Assembly (NCBI GenBank): GCA_963665595.2
Contig: CAXXJK010000009.1
Coordinates: 186,001 to 250,000 of the forward strand
Direction of reading: 5' to 3'
DNA: 64,000 bases
Source of the DNA: G963665595 sp963665595
Lineage (GTDB): Bacteria; Actinomycetota; Coriobacteriia; Coriobacteriales; CADBOM01
The notes under the pieces are model-generated. The model was given only the letters and a program-made list of their open reading frames with translations, had not been told where the DNA came from and made no database searches. This document shows, piece by piece, positions 8,524-15,360 of the stretch. Numbering within the stretch: position 1 is the first letter of the stretch; each line of letters opens with the position of its first letter. The position numbers and the translations under genes were made by a program.

Positions 8524-8620
8524 AAAACAGAACAGGCCGCTCGGCTATTTTATGCCTGCGACCTGCGGATTTGTTTGGTGGAGGTAAGGGGGTTCGAACC
8601 CCTGACCTCATGGCTGCCAG
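8524..8620. repeat. attL: displaced 3' part of tRNA-Ala
   Basis: 97 bp identical to 18293-18389. It holds the tRNA-Ala 3' half from the anticodon loop through CCA (as complement) plus about 50 bp beyond, probably including the tRNA terminator. The 5' half of the tRNA is missing, so this copy cannot make a tRNA. No gene is seen in 8483-8791. Confidence 0.92.
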
Positions 8621-8721
8621 TTTGCTTTTGGGGCAAAACCGGATAAACTTAATTGTATCGAAACGCCTGATAAATGGCTATTTATTGTAATCGGATGAAA
8701 CCGGGTAAAACAAATAAATTC

Positions 8722-8747
8722 GAAACGATTACGGAATAATTACGGAA
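8722..8747 (+). repeat. left inner 26-bp repeat, candidate integrase arm site
   Basis: GAAACGATTACGGAATAATT plus ACGGAA also occurs identically at 18247-18272. It contains a tandem ATTACGGAA half-site. One copy lies about 100 bp inside each end of the element, as expected for arm-type binding sites of a tyrosine integrase. Confidence 0.55.
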
Positions 8748-8791
8748 TGAAATAATGTATGAGATAACCTTTATTAGAAAAGGAACAGACA

Positions 8792-9034
8792 ATGAATGAA
8801 GAAATCAGCACCACGGAGGACATCGAAACCGCGGGAGTATTTGAGTTGCGAAGAATGACTTTCTCCTTAACCAATAGGCTTGCTATCTGTGTACCATCTA
8901 TGCTTAAGGTCGCTGAGGGTTTAGATGAAACAGGAGAAATGGCATACGGCCTACTGGATATGCTCGAAAACTGCTTGGACGAGATGAGAAGAGTCAATGA
9001 GATGCTTGGAGACTTTATAGAAGATACTTTTTAA
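8792..9034 (+). CDS. small acidic protein of unknown function
   Basis: 80-aa soluble acidic protein, not recognised. It is predicted mostly helical (LTNRLAICVPSMLKVAEGL, then a leucine/methionine-rich amphipathic stretch) and has no motif. AAAAGGAAC is 6 nt before the ATG. It is the first cargo gene inside the left end of the satellite-like element. Its stop lies inside the beginning of leader block A, whose hairpin at 9098-9129 probably terminates it. Confidence 0.6.
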   Translation: MNEEISTTEDIETAGVFELRRMTFSLTNRLAICVPSMLKVAEGLDETGEMAYGLLDMLENCLDEMRRVNEMLGDFIEDTF

Positions 9035-9399
9035 CAGATATTGAGTATTGATCAAACCCTTGAACTGGCAATAGCTTACAAGAATAGATGAGCAGGCATG
9101 GGCCGGGTGATTCGGAATCCCCGGCCCATCTTTGACAATACAAAGCGTTTCTGTCCTACCCCAAAGATACAATCTTCTCTGAACCTAAAAGGAGGTTGTT
9201 AGACATAGGGTTGTTTGTCCCGACGATAGCCTTTAGGTGGCAATAGGTGAGATGATGAGAAGCATGACGACAGAGCAATTTGCGTGCGCCGCCATATACA
9301 AAAGTCAGGTCGCAGAATCATGTCGTCCGAGGGGTGGACGCATGAACGAATGATAGCGTATATTGGCAATCAGGGGATAATATAAATGAGAGGATAGGA
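9023..9399 (+). promoter_or_regulatory. leader block A (duplicated before 11507)
   Basis: About 377 bp of non-coding DNA aligning end to end with 11121-11506. Shared parts, in order: TATTGATCAAACCCTTGAAC; a G+C-rich hairpin; a 34-nt box (9141-9174) with one mismatch to copy B that ends in a consensus -10 TACAAT but has no sigma-A -35; AAAGGAGGTTG (9188-9198); and a GAGAGGATA ribosome site before the gene. It looks like a terminator-promoter-leader cassette. Confidence 0.6.
9098..9129 (+). terminator. hairpin terminator in leader A
   Basis: A perfect 10-bp stem (9098-9107 with 9120-9129) and 12-nt loop are followed by CTTTG. It probably ends the 80-aa gene. The tail is weaker than in the second copy. 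Confidence 0.6.
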
Positions 9400-10290
9400 A
9401 TGAAGAAAATAATCATAGGCGTTGTTATTGCTATTATTCTGATTTTTGGAATAGCAAAATGCGCATCATCGGGGACATCATCCAATAAAATCAGTATGCC
9501 TAATGTATATGGGCAAAGTTTGACGGACGCTGAGTCGACTCTGAAAAATGCTGGTATCAAATCAACGATTACTGCTAAGACTGGAATTGGCACGACGGTT
9601 GTAGTTGGTAGTAGCGGATACACCGTAACGGCGCAAGACCCAGTCGCCAATACAGAGATAGGTGCTAACGACAAAATAACTCTTACCGTGCAAAGCGATG
9701 CCGAGGTCGCAGCGGCGCAAAAAAAGGCAGATCAAGAAGTTGCAGCTGCGGCAACTAAAGCAGCGACTGCGAGTGACGAGGCCACGGTCAAATCGTTGGT
9801 GGGATCATCTTCCTCCGATGCGCAGAGCAAGCTCTCCGCGTTGGGCTATACGGTCACATATAAACATGCCGTATCTCTCATTGATTACACGGATGAAGTA
9901 AAATCTGACGATATTCAGTGGGTTATCACAAAATACGACAGCTTTAACTATAGCAAGAAGACGGTGACGCTATATGTTAATACACAAACGAACATTGACG
10001 CTCAGACCGCTAAGAGCGCACAGGAAAGTGCTCTTAATAGTAAGCTGAGCAGTTCGGCAGCATGGAGTGAGGCAAAGGATTATGGGAAGCTGCAATACCC
10101 GTATGGATTTGATTTGCATAATATCGTTGGTCTTCTCGCGCAAACAGCCGTAGACGATAACACATGGTTTCTAAAAGCGACCTGTGATGTAACAAATTCG
10201 TTCGGCGCAAAGCAAAAGGATCTAACATGCGAAGCTAAGGTAACCGGCACTACGAACAACCCTCAAATAATTTCATTCATCGTCTATTAA
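9400..10290 (+). CDS. membrane-anchored PASTA-domain protein
   Basis: 296 aa. An N-terminal hydrophobic helix (5-21) ends in KCASS; the lysine before Cys makes a lipobox unlikely, so an uncleaved anchor is favoured. A first PASTA domain spans about 32-101 (VYGQSLTDAESTLKNAGI). After an Ala/Lys-rich coiled segment (about 103-125) a second PASTA-like domain spans about 128-192 (LVGSSSSDAQSKLSALGY). The last 85 residues (about 212-296) form a separate domain that I do not recognise. PASTA domains bind peptidoglycan fragments in kinases and PBPs; here they are cargo, so a cell-envelope role such as superinfection control is only a guess. It follows leader A and precedes the HIRAN gene by 17 bp. 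Confidence 0.75.
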   Translation: MKKIIIGVVIAIILIFGIAKCASSGTSSNKISMPNVYGQSLTDAESTLKNAGIKSTITAKTGIGTTVVVGSSGYTVTAQDPVANTEIGANDKITLTVQSDAEVAAAQKKADQEVAAAATKAATASDEATVKSLVGSSSSDAQSKLSALGYTVTYKHAVSLIDYTDEVKSDDIQWVITKYDSFNYSKKTVTLYVNTQTNIDAQTAKSAQESALNSKLSSSAAWSEAKDYGKLQYPYGFDLHNIVGLLAQTAVDDNTWFLKATCDVTNSFGAKQKDLTCEAKVTGTTNNPQIISFIVY

Positions 10291-10307
10291 TCCAGAAAGG
10301 ATAGGGA

Positions 10308-10967
10308 ATGAGCTCGCTGAAAAAGAAATCATCAGTTAAGGGTCTGAACTCCCGTGAGGAATACAAAGAATCTTGGGAGTATTATCGTCTCTGTAATACC
10401 TACGACATTGCGCTTAAACGAGAACCCGAAAATGAATATGACGACAACGCCGTCGGATATACTATTGACGGAAATATTTGCGGGTATATCAGCAGGGAAT
10501 TAGCGGTGAGGATAGCTCCATTGATTGATGCCGGATGGTTGTTTGCTGTTGAACGTATTGACATACAAAACATTGATGATAACCCCGATGATTACGATCC
10601 GTGCGAAGCTCTTGAGGATAAGTATCATATGCTCGCCGATATGATGTTATACGGTATATCCCCTGACGCTACAGCCGACGAGCGCACAGATTATGAACGT
10701 ATTGAACGCCAACGGGCTGAGGATATTACTCGCCGTAAGATTGAAAAAGAGGAATGGCTGAATAAAGAGAGCACGCGTAAAATAGGAAATATCGAAGAGC
10801 AAATACCGGTGGCTTATCATAGAAACATTGTCAAAACGGTATCGTGGTCTGTTCTGGCGGTATTTTTCTTCATTGTTGCTATCTTATCGTTGACAATAAT
10901 GCCAGTATTAGCCCTCATGTTTATTATCGTGATGTTTTGGCCAATATATAAAGCAGTAACAAGTTGA
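10308..10967 (+). CDS. HIRAN-domain membrane protein
   Basis: 219 aa. The N-terminal part resembles a HIRAN domain: LKREPENEYDDNAVGYTIDG then ICGYISRELA (about residues 43-73), the classic 'EP-N-YD-NAV ... GYI-RE' pattern. HIRAN domains bind DNA 3' ends or damaged DNA and are often joined to helicases and nucleases; here it stands alone. A charged helical middle (about 115-160) leads to a hydrophobic pair of helices at about 178-217. AGAAAGGATAGGG precedes the ATG. It is probably co-transcribed with the PASTA gene. A membrane-tethered DNA-end sensor acting in phage interference is an inference. Confidence 0.72.
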   Translation: MSSLKKKSSVKGLNSREEYKESWEYYRLCNTYDIALKREPENEYDDNAVGYTIDGNICGYISRELAVRIAPLIDAGWLFAVERIDIQNIDDNPDDYDPCEALEDKYHMLADMMLYGISPDATADERTDYERIERQRAEDITRRKIEKEEWLNKESTRKIGNIEEQIPVAYHRNIVKTVSWSVLAVFFFIVAILSLTIMPVLALMFIIVMFWPIYKAVTS

Positions 10968-11120
10968 GTAAAAATAAAAGAACTCCGCCATCGTTCGAGG
11001 TCGCGTAGCATAGCGCCATCAGGAGAGCGGGCATATAAACGGGGAGGGTCTTGAGAAGTTGAGCAACTATAATGACAGTAGAGACGCAGGCGGTGCCTAT
11101 TTCCTAGCAAAGTGAGAGGA

Positions 11121-11506
11121 GATACTTCCTGACAGATGTTAGGTATTGATCAAACCCTTGAACTAGCAACTACTTTATAAGGAATGAGCAAAGCAATCAG
11201 GCCGGGTGATTCAAAATCCCCGGCTTTTTTTGATGATGCAAAGCGTTTTTGTCCTACCCCAAAGATACAATCACCCCAAACTCGAAAGGAGGTTGCAGAA
11301 CATAGCTTCACTTGTCTCGACGATAACTGTCAGACTGTGACATATAAGATAACGAGAGACGTAACGACAGCGGCAAATATGCTCAGGAGATGGGTTGGTC
11401 ATATATGAAAATTAGAAGCAGTATTACACCATATGAAGGATAGACGTATAAACGAAGAATGAGTATATTAGAAATCGCTGAATAAGTTAAAGCGAGAGGA
11501 TAAGCA
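11121..11506 (+). promoter_or_regulatory. leader block B (copy of 9023-9399)
   Basis: Second copy of the long leader, before the exonuclease-BRCT gene. It keeps TATTGATCAAACCCTTGAAC, the hairpin, the 34-nt box (11239-11272), AAAGGAGGTTG (11286-11296) and GAGAGGATAAGC before the ATG. A 74-codon ORF at 11184 overlaps these conserved elements and is not considered a gene. The stretch 10968-11120 has nothing recognisable. Confidence 0.6.
11199..11231 (+). terminator. intrinsic terminator in leader B
   Basis: GCCGGG (11201-11206) pairs with CCCGGC (11219-11224), extended by A-U and G-U pairs and followed directly by seven T residues. It probably ends the PASTA-HIRAN transcript. Confidence 0.8.
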
Positions 11507-12748
11507 ATGGGGGATAAAACGGGGTTCTATATTCAAGAATATGCACGGACTATTTCGGTAAGTAAACTTCCGGAATCCTATGTATCTATGGACACGGAAA
11601 CGACCGGTCTTGATTTCAATAAAGATCACATCATTGAGATATCAGCCTTAAAGGTCGTCGAAGGAAAGCCAATCGACAAGTTCTCATCCCTCGTCATGTG
11701 CGAATTTCCTATTCCCAAGCAGGCAAGCGAAGTAAACGGTATAACAAAGAAAATGCTATCCGGAGCACCTCCTATTCATGAGGTAATGCATTATTTTGCA
11801 GAATTTTCATCAGATATGACGCTGCTAGGCCATAACGTAAATGGATTCGACAGAAGGTTTATCGAACGCGAATGCTTAAAAATTTCGAATGTGTCATTTG
11901 ATAACGAATGGTTCGATACCTTGGAACTTGCACGGAAAATGTATACAGGTCATCTAAAGTTATCTGACTTATGCGAACAATTCGGAATTGAAAATCAACA
12001 ATCGCATAGAGCCCTTTCAGATTGCATCGCAACACACGAATGCTATCAGGCTATGCGCTTGTCTCTTTTGCAAATCACCACTGATGCGAATGATTTTGCT
12101 CCCAATCAATCCTTTGGTGGGGATAAGATGCTCGACGGTTTGTTTTTCGTTTTTACTGGCGAACGTCAGAACCTATCACAGCACGCCGCAATGCAGATGG
12201 CGATAGACCGAGGAGCAAGACTTCAAAATGGCGTAACTTTGAAAACCGATTACCTTGTCAATCTCGGAGGAGAAACGACTGGGAAGGTTAAAAAGGCTAT
12301 CGAATATCAAGGTAGAACAGGGATCAAAATAATAGATGCATCTCAGTTCATCGATTTGTGCAATAAATGCGGCGACGGCATCGATACGGTAAAAGTAAAA
12401 GTAGACAAAGAAAAGATTAAGCCAGTTCAAGTAACTCATGAGGAAGCACGGGACGCAAAAATAGAATCACCGACCATGCTGAAACAAAACCAAAAAGTGA
12501 CACCGAAAAATGAGAAAGGTTGTCATTCAAAAGATAACGGAATAGGTAGAAAAATTATAAAGATAGTGGAGATATCCCTAGCAGTAGTTTTAGGGTTTTT
12601 TGCGCTGATTTGTTTCGCCGCAACCACTGTCTCATCGAATACTTCTAGCACCATAACTGGGCTTGTTGTTTTTGGCCTCATATTTGCTATAGGGTGTTTG
12701 TTACTTCTTGTAAGCGCCTTAGGTAAAAAGCGGAAGAAGAAGCAATGA
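11507..12748 (+). CDS. DnaQ-like 3'-5' exonuclease with BRCT domain and membrane anchor
   Basis: 413 aa. A DEDDh exonuclease occupies about 23-185: DTETTG (29-34), later GHNVNGFD, and HRALSDCIATH; these supply the acidic metal ligands and the catalytic histidine as in DnaQ/epsilon. A BRCT domain follows (about 205-288: LDGLFFVFTGE ... TDYLVNLG ... IIDASQF), as in LigA and DnaQ-like fusions, probably for DNA or protein binding. A basic linker leads to two hydrophobic helices (about 348-375 and 380-403). Putting a nuclease on the membrane is unusual and recalls anti-phage effectors that act at the entry site; this is inference. It is controlled by leader B, and the next gene overlaps its stop. 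Confidence 0.8.
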   Translation: MGDKTGFYIQEYARTISVSKLPESYVSMDTETTGLDFNKDHIIEISALKVVEGKPIDKFSSLVMCEFPIPKQASEVNGITKKMLSGAPPIHEVMHYFAEFSSDMTLLGHNVNGFDRRFIERECLKISNVSFDNEWFDTLELARKMYTGHLKLSDLCEQFGIENQQSHRALSDCIATHECYQAMRLSLLQITTDANDFAPNQSFGGDKMLDGLFFVFTGERQNLSQHAAMQMAIDRGARLQNGVTLKTDYLVNLGGETTGKVKKAIEYQGRTGIKIIDASQFIDLCNKCGDGIDTVKVKVDKEKIKPVQVTHEEARDAKIESPTMLKQNQKVTPKNEKGCHSKDNGIGRKIIKIVEISLAVVLGFFALICFAATTVSSNTSSTITGLVVFGLIFAIGCLLLLVSALGKKRKKKQ

Positions 12749-12948
12749 AAATCGGCATGAGGAAACCGTCGATCAAGCGAATGGCGAAAGCTAGGACGAC
12801 TGGACGCGTAAAACGAACCGTTAAGCGGTCTTTGATACCGTGGTATGGAAAGAAAGGTATGGGATTTGTTAAGAGCCCAGAACGCGCCGTGAGGAATGCA
12901 GCTTACAAACGCACGGCATTCAGTATCTTCGATTTATTCGAGAAATAG
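12745..12948 (+). CDS. small highly basic protein common on mobile elements
   Basis: 67 aa, strongly basic (KRMAKARTTGRVKRTVKRSL) with WYGKKGMGFVKSPERAVRNA and an aromatic tail (FSIFDLF). It resembles short uncharacterised proteins frequent on Firmicute and Actinobacterial prophages and islands (pattern YGKKGMGW-x-KNP-KA). The ATG overlaps the exonuclease stop by 4 nt, implying translational coupling and perhaps joint function. It may bind nucleic acid; this is not proven. Confidence 0.65.
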   Translation: MKIGMRKPSIKRMAKARTTGRVKRTVKRSLIPWYGKKGMGFVKSPERAVRNAAYKRTAFSIFDLFEK

Positions 12949-12951
12949 AAC

Positions 12952-12978
12952 CCCGCCGTTGTCTGATAACTGGGCGGG
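12952..12978 (+). terminator. weak hairpin after cargo genes
   Basis: A six-bp stem CCCGCC (12952-12957) with GGCGGG (12973-12978) and 15-nt loop is followed by ATTCCTT. It is placed between the convergent cargo and replication modules. The remainder to 13173 is G-rich with no ORF supported. Confidence 0.4.
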
Positions 12979-13173
12979 ATTCCTTGCATTATGACACGTC
13001 CTTTCTCTCTAGTTTCTCCTGTTTCTATTTTTTTGTTTTACGAGCATGATTTATTCGTAAGTGATTAGGCATTTATTCCACGTATACCTTTCTCTTTGCC
13101 AAAAATAAACTCGGGGGGATACGGGCGCTATGCCCCTGGGGTTGCCTTTTGGGGCGGGGAGGGTATGCACCCC

Positions 13174-13626
13174 TCACAGATCAGGAAGATCCTCTTCTGT
13201 GGCCGGAATGATCAGTTTGCATCTGCTTGTGGCAGTAAGCCCAAGAGACGAGGCACAGGCATGAGCTTGTTTGAATGCTCTATCTTGGAGGCTTTGAAGT
13301 TTTATCATCTCGTCAAGCGTCCATTCATTGCCCTCTTGTTCATCTCGACTATAAATCATTTTGGTATAACATTCATACATGCTTTCGGCCACTATGTAAT
13401 GACCAAGAACGCTCGCATCCAGTTCGCTCCAGATCCCAATTCCTTTCAACATCTCCGCCAGACAAACAAAACTCTCTTGTTCTTTGGCATTCAGATAATC
13501 AGGGCAGACGATTGCAGTATCCTCACACCGAGGTTCTGTCTTTTTTCTGCGCTCTATCTCTTCTTTTGTTTTGTGAGCGCGACCCTTGGCAACTATTAAG
13601 CTGATTGGTTCTTTATTACGAGGCAT
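13174..13626 (-). CDS. phage terminase small subunit, P27 family
   Basis: 150 aa. It resembles P27-type small terminases, which bind packaging-site DNA and load it on the large subunit: an N-terminal HKTKEEIERRKKTEP segment, then CPDYLNAKEQESFVCLAEML, IWSELDASVLGHYIVAESMYE and a C-terminal LGLTATSRCKLIIP, the typical end of the family. AGGAG is 7 nt before the ATG. It is the last gene of the leftward satellite operon. No large terminase, portal or capsid gene accompanies it, so it could redirect a helper phage's packaging to this element, as in phage satellites; that use is inferred. Confidence 0.85.
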   Translation of the reverse strand: MPRNKEPISLIVAKGRAHKTKEEIERRKKTEPRCEDTAIVCPDYLNAKEQESFVCLAEMLKGIGIWSELDASVLGHYIVAESMYECYTKMIYSRDEQEGNEWTLDEMIKLQSLQDRAFKQAHACASSLGLTATSRCKLIIPATEEDLPDL

Positions 13627-13734
13627 TTGTGACTCCTAAAATTATTTATAAAAGGAGAATATTTCTAACAGTCTGATAACCTCCAACGGTTCCTAAATTT
13701 CCGCAGCAAAGGGGGTTTGGGGAGCGGGGCGAGG

Positions 13735-14208
13735 TCATTGCTCGTTATCCTCAAAATAACCAGTCTTGCCGTAGAATGCCAAACGTGCTCCTCCTGTTCG
13801 CCCGGTGCGGTTCTTTCCAATCTCAGCATATATGCGCCTTGGATAGGCTTTCATGGCTTTCTCACGCTTCTCCCTGTCTTGTTCATCTGTTCCATCCAGT
13901 AAGAGGCTGATAGTCACACCGGCTTCACCATCAATCGAAGATGAGCCCTTGGTCTGTCCTTCTCTCGTCAATTCAGATAAAACAATGACCGGCACGCCAT
14001 CAGCAACATAGATACGGTTCAGATCGCGAACGGCCTGCTCCAATCTTTCACGGTCACCTAGAGATTGTGCACCGTCTTTGGGCATACGCTGAAGGTGGTC
14101 AATGAATACAACCGGTACACAACCAGTCTTGATCCTGTGATCGTGTATCAGGCGACCGATCTCTTTGGGCGCATAAGGCTCAGGATGGTTTTTTTTCTGC
14201 CCCATCAA
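13735..14208 (-). CDS. DnaB-like replicative helicase, C-terminal part (frameshifted)
   Basis: 157-residue ORF continuing the helicase begun at 14707. It carries the Walker B region VPVVFIDHLQRM and VIVLSELTREG, then a C-terminal arginine-rich KNRTGRTGGARLAFYG like the DnaB tail. It overlaps the upstream ORF in the +1 frame; the junction is a run of eight A residues (coding strand) at about 14190-14198. Seven A residues would join both into one protein of about 324 aa that reads GAEKNHPEPYAPKE. Whether it is separately translated is doubtful, since its first ATG has no good ribosome site. Confidence 0.75.
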   Translation of the reverse strand: MMGQKKNHPEPYAPKEIGRLIHDHRIKTGCVPVVFIDHLQRMPKDGAQSLGDRERLEQAVRDLNRIYVADGVPVIVLSELTREGQTKGSSSIDGEAGVTISLLLDGTDEQDREKREKAMKAYPRRIYAEIGKNRTGRTGGARLAFYGKTGYFEDNEQ

Positions 14209-14707
14209 GAAGATAGAGGTGCTCGTCTATGATTTTGTACTCGCTTAACACACAGGTGAAGGCATCATGCTTCTTACCAGTAAGCTTCGAAGAGCTTCGC
14301 AAATCCGAAAACGATAGTTGTTCTTCTTTGGTGTAAGGATGTGAAAGAAGAGAAAGGATACGACGTGCAATATCATAGCGTGTGATCTCGAAGCTGAAGA
14401 AGTATACGTCGATTCCTCTCTTCGCTATTGCTACCATCATCTGAACAGCAAGAGCAGTTTTTCCCATACCGGGACGCGCTCCGATGACATAGAGTTGCGG
14501 AACAAGACCGCCATCAAAAAGCGTATCGAGTCCAGTAATTCCAGACGGGATAGGATTATGTTCAGCTTCAAGCACTGATAAGAACTCATCCTCCCAAGTC
14601 TTAGCTGAATAACAAGGAGCAACCCCTGTTATTCTTGAAGCCTCGGTGCTGTCATTCAGGCGAGAAGCCGAGGCGCTTATTAAGGTTTCTTGATACTCTG
14701 CATTCAT
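14180..14707 (-). CDS. DnaB-like replicative helicase, N-terminal part (frameshifted)
   Basis: 175 aa containing the start of a RecA-fold helicase core: PIPSGITGLDTLFDGGL then Walker A GARPGMGKTAL and FFSFEITRYDIARRIL. The usual DnaB N-terminal domain is absent; only about 55 linker residues precede the core. The reading frame closes just after an A8 run, separating Walker A from Walker B in the ORF at 13735-14208. Possible explanations are a real mutation, a sequencing error in a homopolymer, or transcriptional slippage that restores the frame. Located between iterons and terS, it would unwind DNA for satellite replication. Confidence 0.78.
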   Translation of the reverse strand: MNAEYQETLISASASRLNDSTEASRITGVAPCYSAKTWEDEFLSVLEAEHNPIPSGITGLDTLFDGGLVPQLYVIGARPGMGKTALAVQMMVAIAKRGIDVYFFSFEITRYDIARRILSLLSHPYTKEEQLSFSDLRSSSKLTGKKHDAFTCVLSEYKIIDEHLYLLDGAEKKPS

Positions 14708-14729
14708 CTTTTAATCTCTCTGTATTTAA

Positions 14730-14764
14730 GGGCGAGCCCCTGCGCCTGAGGGCGCGGCTCGCCC
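14730..14764. other. large hairpin beside iterons
   Basis: GGGCGAGCC (14730-14738) pairs with GGCTCGCCC (14756-14764), and an inner GCGCC (14742-14746) pairs with GGCGC (14751-14755) around a TGAG loop; only CCT is unpaired. It lies between the helicase start and the iterons. It could be an origin structure or an operon-internal terminator/attenuator. Confidence 0.6.
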
Positions 14765-14801
14765 TAGTACCTATGTATCTATGTAGGTGACGGCGTGGGG
14801 T

Positions 14802-14891
14802 GCTACCCTTTACGTCACCAAACGCTACCCTTTATGTCGTCAGGCGCTACCCTTTTCTGGTTTGAAAGGGTTGCTTATGGTGCTACCCTTT
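14802..14891. repeat. iteron array, candidate replication origin
   Basis: GCTACCCTTT occurs at 14802, 14824, 14846 (exact 22-bp spacing) and 14882. An inverted, one-mismatch copy lies at about 14864-14873. Spacing of two helical turns puts the copies on one DNA face. The last copy overlaps the end of the initiator-like gene. Iterons beside an initiator and helicase mark a plasmid- or satellite-type origin. Confidence 0.75.
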
Positions 14892-15194
14892 GTAATTGTC
14901 TATCGGAAACGTGTAGACGGTCGCTCTACCGCTCCCATTGCCATTTTTGATGACGACTAAACCGCTTTCATGAAGACGTTTCTTCGCGCGGGTTACAGCG
15001 TCTTTCTTCAAACATAATCCTTCTTGAATATCTGAGTTCGTAACATATGCAACACCACTTTTCGAATTACGGCATGAATGAACGTACCAGTAGACACCTT
15101 GTGCGGTAGCATCGCCCTTGAGCGTTTTGCCAACACGGGCGGCTTCGACGGTATAGTTTGTCGAAAATGAGCCTCGCCGCCACTCATCGTTCAT
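14883..15194 (-). CDS. winged-helix replication-initiator-like protein
   Basis: 103 aa. The layout GDATAQGVYWYVHSCRN ... AYVTNSDIQEGLCLKKDAVTRAKKRLHESGLV resembles the helix-turn-helix of plasmid/phage replication proteins (a helix-turn-helix replication-initiator pattern), followed by a wing (IKNGNGSGRATVYTF). It overlaps the 58-aa gene upstream by 11 nt, and its own 3' end carries an iteron copy. Likely it binds the 22-bp iterons and recruits the helicase encoded next; alternatively it is a plain transcription regulator. No primase domain is present. Confidence 0.6.
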   Translation of the reverse strand: MNDEWRRGSFSTNYTVEAARVGKTLKGDATAQGVYWYVHSCRNSKSGVAYVTNSDIQEGLCLKKDAVTRAKKRLHESGLVVIKNGNGSGRATVYTFPIDNYKG

Positions 15195-15360
15195 GTCGTT
15201 GCTCTAGGAGACGCAATGATCTCATCGCCTTGGCGAGTTCGAATTCAACCCCGTTTTGCTTGATGCGATGAAATTCAGGGGCGAACATGGCTTCCTCGCG
15301 CTCCCGCCGCATACGTTCAGCATTCCACGTCCGCTCACGTTCATCTCGTTCTCTGCTCAT
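15184..15360 (-). CDS. 58-aa charged protein in the satellite operon
   Basis: Short ORF MSRERDERERTWNAERM... ending LLEQRHER, 58 aa, very rich in Arg and Glu and predicted to be helical. Its reality is supported by ATGA overlap with the excisionase-like gene upstream, an AGGAG site 11 nt before the ATG inside that gene, and an 11-nt overlap with the initiator gene downstream. No family recognised. Confidence 0.55.
   Translation of the reverse strand: MSRERDERERTWNAERMRREREEAMFAPEFHRIKQNGVEFELAKAMRSLRLLEQRHER

Noticed and set aside
8576..8620. A second tRNA at attL
   Set aside because: Only the 3' half from the anticodon loop on is present; no acceptor 5' strand or D arm.
8332..8690. Two rightward ORFs and one leftward ORF across the end of hgcB and attL
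   Set aside because: They overlap hgcB and the tRNA-derived repeat; the apparent protein VRGFEPLTSW... is a well-known false translation of tRNA sequences.
11184..11408. 74-aa ORF in front of the exonuclease gene
   Set aside because: It runs across a strong terminator and the conserved leader; the matching region of copy A has no such frame.
13096..13599. Rightward 167-aa and 109-aa ORFs opposite terS
   Set aside because: Antisense to a protein with a clear family match and good ribosome site; composition is shadow-like.
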